From contig CM052360.1 in the NCBI GenBank assembly GCA_028551475.1, positions 20,184,682-20,248,681 on the forward strand: DNA of 64,000 nucleotides. The letters run 5' to 3'. This stretch comes from Casuarina equisetifolia (lineage: Eukaryota > Streptophyta > Magnoliopsida > Fagales > Casuarinaceae). Of the stretch, positions 60,190-64,000 are shown one piece after another; position 1 is the stretch's first letter, and each line of letters starts with the position of its first letter. The position numbers and the translations under genes were made by a program. The notes under the pieces were generated by a model. The model was not told the origin of the DNA. It did no database searches and worked only from the letters and a program-made list of their open reading frames with translations.

Positions 60190-60600
60190 TAATGAGAACG
60201 TTTTTTTTTTTAATACAAAATACCAATGTGGAGAGTGAGACAAAGTATTTTAAGGTTTTCTCTTTGTTTAGCAAGTCCAATTAGTAGGTGGCAATTGGAT
60301 AGGTACATGCATCGCATAATAAATAACTTGAAAGATGCTACTTTGGATTTAAAATAAATAACTAGAATGGTTTTCCATGAAACTGTATACCTGATGAAAA
60401 TATTTATAAGCAAATGGAAAGGCTTATTTGGACCGACAACAAAAAAGTTACAGGATGAATTGTGAAACACAGGCCATTAAGAAAACAAAACATAAATTTG
60501 CAGCAGTCATTATGCCATGTGCCCTATAACTCATGTAAAGGTCGTGAGAATACTTTTAGACTGGAAAGCAATAAGTATGAAGTTGTCTATTGATAAAAGG
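60190..60600 (+). repeat. Array upstream block, second region
   Basis: GAGAACGTTTTTTTTTTTAA, AAATACCAATGTGGAGAG, CATAATAAATAACTTGAAAG, GGCTTATTTGGACCGACAAC and GCAGCAGTCATTATGCC correspond in order to 6300-7100. Confidence 0.55.
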
Positions 60601-61310
60601 TGCATAAACTTTAAAGAAGAGCCTTCGTGTCGCTATATCTGTTATTTGTTGCTCAATGCGTTAGAAATTAATATAAACACCTTGTTTGTACAGTTTTCTT
60701 TGCCAGATGGAGCAGCAAAAGAACCTCGGATACTGGCGCATTGTTTCTCATGTATGGAGTATCAACTCTGTAGCAGAAAATTCTCGGACATTTCTGGCAA
60801 AATCAACTGGAAAACTGTATTGTATGACTAAAAAATTTAGACCAAGTCGTCGAGTTATGATCATATAAAAAAGAAGCAGAATCTGCGTGTGCTGTCATAA
60901 TATTAAGTAGCCTGTAGCGGGCAATAATGTAGCAGGCACATGGCAATGGTGCTTGTAACACTAGAACTTTGGTACCTTCTGTGACTTTCTATTCAACGTT
61001 GGCAACTGTTCGGTAGCCTGTCGACGGCTACTTCCACACACAGGTGACGGGGTGCTCGTTTCGGAAAAAGCTGATCTCAGAACTTCCCCACGGGCCAAAG
61101 GACTGCTTTTAAGGGCAATATAAACTCTCGGCAACATGGAGACTTGAAGCAAATCATTAATGGTTGACGTCATCCGCGATATACTTTCGCAAAGCCAATT
61201 TTGTCTTTCTTGCATGGAAGATAATCAAGTTTAAGATAGATCCTTTCCTCATTAACCACCGGCTGGGCCCATCTCTCCCTCCCTCTCTCGGCGTTTTCCA
61301 CCAGTTTTAC
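60600..61310 (+). repeat. Promoter-like module, copy 12
   Basis: GAGTATCAACTCTGTAGCAG, GGCAATGGTGCTTGTAAC, CGGTAGCCTGTCGACGG, GCTGATCTCAGAACTTCC, TATAAACTC near 61119, TGGTTGACGTCATCC and CAAGTTTAAGATAGATCC. It is the closest match in the window to the hairpin right arm and its continuation (13735-14050). Confidence 0.6.
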
Positions 61311-61329
61311 GCGTTTTACCAAAACCAAC

Positions 61330-61500
61330 CAGCCGACGTGGTACCCAACAATTTTAAATTTTTCGTAAGATAGAGACTTCACGGAAATCATTAACAATTA
61401 AAGTCAATGACGGGAAATACTACTTAAGAAAGAGCGGAAAGAAGCCTCCTAGCACTCAACAGTCCCCTTAGCCCACGTTGCCGGAAGAAAAATCAACGCT
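61330..61500 (+). repeat. Promoter-like module, copy 13 (rearranged fragment)
   Basis: TTTTTCGTAAGATAGAGACTT, AACAATTAAAGTCAATGACG and then CTCAACAGTCCCCTTAGCCC, which in other copies comes first. The order is scrambled. Confidence 0.4.
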
Positions 61501-61560
61501 GATTTAGGTCCCACAAAGAAGAATTCTCTAGAATGGTGCGAAGGAAGAAAAAAGTCACGT

Positions 61561-61939
61561 TGCTGGAATTGTCCATAAGTGCAGCTGTAAAAATCTAAAA
61601 AGTGAGTGATGGAATTGTCTAGAAAGCTAGAGGAAATATAAAAAATTAGTGAAACCGACTTATGAAGTCGGTTAGGAACTCAATAAAAAGGGGGCTCCAC
61701 CTCACAGTGAGGGTGTCCAAAAAGAGTGTCCGAAAGTGTGTTCAAAAAGGCCTCCAAAAGTGTGTCCAATAAAGTGTGAGAAGTTCATAGAAAAGTTAGA
61801 CGTGTAAAGTGAGGAAAGAGAAAGTAAGGTAAGTGTCTTTCTCATTGGCCTTGTAAAGAGTTTGTTTTTGTATAAATAAAAGTCTTGTACTTTTGTCCTC
61901 TATTTCTGTGTAATTTTTAGGCCCATTTGAACTTCAACA
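61561..61939 (+). repeat. Probable 5' LTR of the Ty1/copia element
   Basis: Contains a promoter-like TGTATAAATAAAAG near 61869 and ends AACTTCAACA just before the primer site. The start at TGCTGG is a best guess, since the partner LTR is outside the window. Confidence 0.5.
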
Positions 61940-61941
61940 AG

Positions 61942-61954
61942 TGGCATTGGAGCC
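61942..61954 (+). other. Primer binding site of the Ty1/copia element
   Basis: TGGCATTGGAGCC, two bases after the LTR end, resembles the Met tRNA type with changes. Confidence 0.6.
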
Positions 61955-64000
61955 CCAAGTTAAGAAGGGGTTGAAGTTTTGTAGAAATATTGAATAACAG
62001 GAACAAGCCGTTACTTTGCCGAAGCAAAGTCAATCTTGTCCATTGTGAACAGCAAGTTACTGTGAAGCTGATTAGTCTGGGACTAAGCTTCTTGGTGTGA
62101 AGGATCAAGGAAGTACAACACGAGTTATAATGCCAAATTTTGCAAGTACAACTGGAGCACTAGAGAAGCTTAACAACTACAACTATGACTATTGGAGCAT
62201 GTGCATGAAGTCATATCTATAAGGTCAAGATCTATGGGATGTCATAGATAGGAGTGAAGCTACTCCACCAAAAGAAGAAAAAGAAAAGAAGAAATGGGAT
62301 GTCAAGGCTGGTAAGGCTCTTTATGCTTTAAAGATTACTATTGATAAAGAGCTTTTGGAGAGTATTAAAAATGCTGAGACTCCAAAAGAAGCATGGGATA
62401 CCTTGGCAAAGCTATTTTCCAAAACAAATGAAGCTAGGCTTCAAAAGTTGAAAAATGAGCTTGCATCAATTAGTCAAGGATCCATGACAATTAGTCAATA
62501 TTTTACTAAAGTTAAAAGTATTTGTGACGAAATATCCCAACTTGATAAAGAATCGACTATAAGTGAAGCATGATTAAGACAGATTATTATAAAGGGTTTG
62601 AAACCCGAATATCAAGGGCTTATGATAGCTATAAGAGGATGGTCTACTCAACCATCACTTGTAGAATTGGAAAATTTATTGGTAAATCAGGAAGCTCTAA
62701 GCAAGCCAGAGATGAGTGCTTCACAGAAAGAGACAAAAGAGGCAGTTCTCACTCGGAAGCAAAGACCAAGTGGAAGGTCATAGAAGCAAAATCCTCCAAA
62801 CACTCACCAACGAAGGAGAAGTACTCAGCAAAGGGGAGCTTCACAAGGCTTAGCTTAGAATAACTCTCTTCAGCAACATGATAGCAATCAACAAACGGGG
62901 GAATGCTATAACCGTGGCAAAAAGGGACACTTTGCACGAGACTGCTGGTTCAGGAAGAACAAGCCAACTCAAAGTAATTCAGCAACGTCAACCACAAATG
63001 AAGGAGGCAGCAATGAAGAAGGATGGAGTGTTGAAGCATCATGCTCAACAATTGAACCAGCAAAGGTTTGCACATCAAACTTTGCTACCATAGACTATGA
63101 TCGAGATTGGATCATGGATTTAGGGTGTGTAAATCATATGACAAGCTGCAAAGAAAAGTTCCAAAGCGTGGAGGAGTACAAAGGCAAGAAGGTGGTGGTG
63201 ACGGCAAACAACGCAAAGCTTCCCATTACACATATAGGAAAAGGAATGTGCATTCCATGCTTTAGCTCGAAACAAGCCCAGCTAGAAAATGTCTACCTTG
63301 TCCCAGGTATGAAGAAGAATTTACTATCTGTATCTCAAATTACCAAGTCTAGAAATTATGTAGTATTCGGCCCAAAAGATGTTGTAATATGTTGATAGAT
63401 AAAAATTCTGGATGAGCCGATTATGAAAGGGAGGAAGGTAGACTCTATCTACGTAATGATTGCAGAAACAGCTTATGTAGAAAAGACAAGGAAAAGTGAA
63501 ACTGCAGATTTATGGCATGCTCGACTAGCACATATCAAGTATAGCAGGTTGAAGATAATGATGGAGAAGTTGATGTTGAATGGTCCCCCTCAGTTGGAAG
63601 TACAAGCAGAAACAGTGTGTGCTGGATGTCCGTTCGGCAAAGAACATAAACTACCATATACCGAGTCCAAGTATCAAGCCAAACAACTGTTAAAGCTTGT
63701 CCATTTTGATGCATTTGGAAAAATGCAATAAGCATTGGTTAAAGGCATGCAGTATATGATGACTTTTATTGATGACTTCTCAAGGTACGTATAGGTATAC
63801 TTTATGAAAGAAAAGTCTGAAGTACTTTCCAAATTTATTGAATTTAAGGAGAAGATAGAAAAAGTGTTGGGCTATAAGATCAAGTGCTTATGCACTGACA
63901 AAGGAGGAGAATACACATAAGAAGAATTTTATTAATATTTAAAAGAGCATGGAATTCGTCAGCAACTGACGTGTACAAACACCCCACAACAAAATGAGGT

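Larger units (their letters stand above)
61561..64000 (+). mobile_element. Ty1/copia retrotransposon, 5' part, decayed and cut by window end
   Basis: A probable 5' LTR (about 61561-61939, TGCTGGAATTG to TTCAACA) is followed by a Met-type primer-site-like TGGCATTGGAGCC. Then come a copia gag (about 62130-62800; WDTLAKLFSKTNEARLQKLK), a zinc knuckle (CYNRGKKGHFARDC), a protease region near 63110, a pre-integrase domain (LWHARLAHIKYSRLKIM) and the start of the integrase core (FIDDFSR; LCTDKGGEY). This order, with integrase before reverse transcriptase, marks Ty1/copia. Several breaks (at least half a dozen) in the visible part. Probably old; age cannot be judged without the second LTR. Confidence 0.88.

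Overview
This is nuclear DNA from a flowering plant, most likely a eudicot. Two plant-only DUF247 (UPF0481) genes, plant-type LTR retrotransposons, L1-type LINEs, a plastid atpA fragment in AT-rich nuclear DNA and GT-AG introns all point that way. The species cannot be named from the sequence. Apart from the DUF247 genes, almost everything is repeats and decayed gene copies.

Layout. (1) 1-2640: first DUF247 gene with a 760-bp intron near its 5' end. (2) 2640-6300: unassigned DNA and a LINE with a clear target duplication. (3) About 6.3-27.1 kb: a same-strand array of an unrecognised repeated locus. Its recurring part looks like a promoter plus first exon (TATA-like box, TTGACGTC-like motif, splice-donor-like AAGGTATAT). 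Some copies are followed by the remains of a multi-exon gene (copies A, B and a 3' remnant D). The array holds a near-perfect inverted repeat (13422-13934), a chloroplast atpA fragment (17818-18302) and several LINEs. (4) 27.1-32.8 kb: LINE and LTR debris and unassigned AT-rich DNA. (5) 32829-38442: a decayed Ty3/gypsy chromovirus bounded by 5-bp target duplications. (6) 38.45-39.75 kb: three diverged tandem units. (7) About 40.0-43.5 kb: second DUF247 gene, a duplicate of the first including its leader intron and 3' flank, with a LINE added later downstream. (8) 45.1-49.85 kb: the array resumes, with the best-kept copy (C) of the unknown gene. (9) 49854-59701: a young, structurally whole Athila-type Ty3/gypsy element inserted inside an array unit. 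(10) 59.7-61.5 kb: the rest of that unit and further promoter modules. (11) About 61561-64000: the 5' part of a decayed Ty1/copia element, cut by the window edge.

How it fits together. The DUF247 genes are the only confidently intact host genes. They share exon/intron structure but appear to use different start codons: exon 1 in the upstream gene, exon 2 in the downstream gene. The array looks like a tandemly amplified host locus, mostly decayed, that served as a landing site for transposons. Its hairpin could give double-stranded RNA matching sibling copies, but that is an inference. All coordinates, alignments and identity estimates were made by eye.
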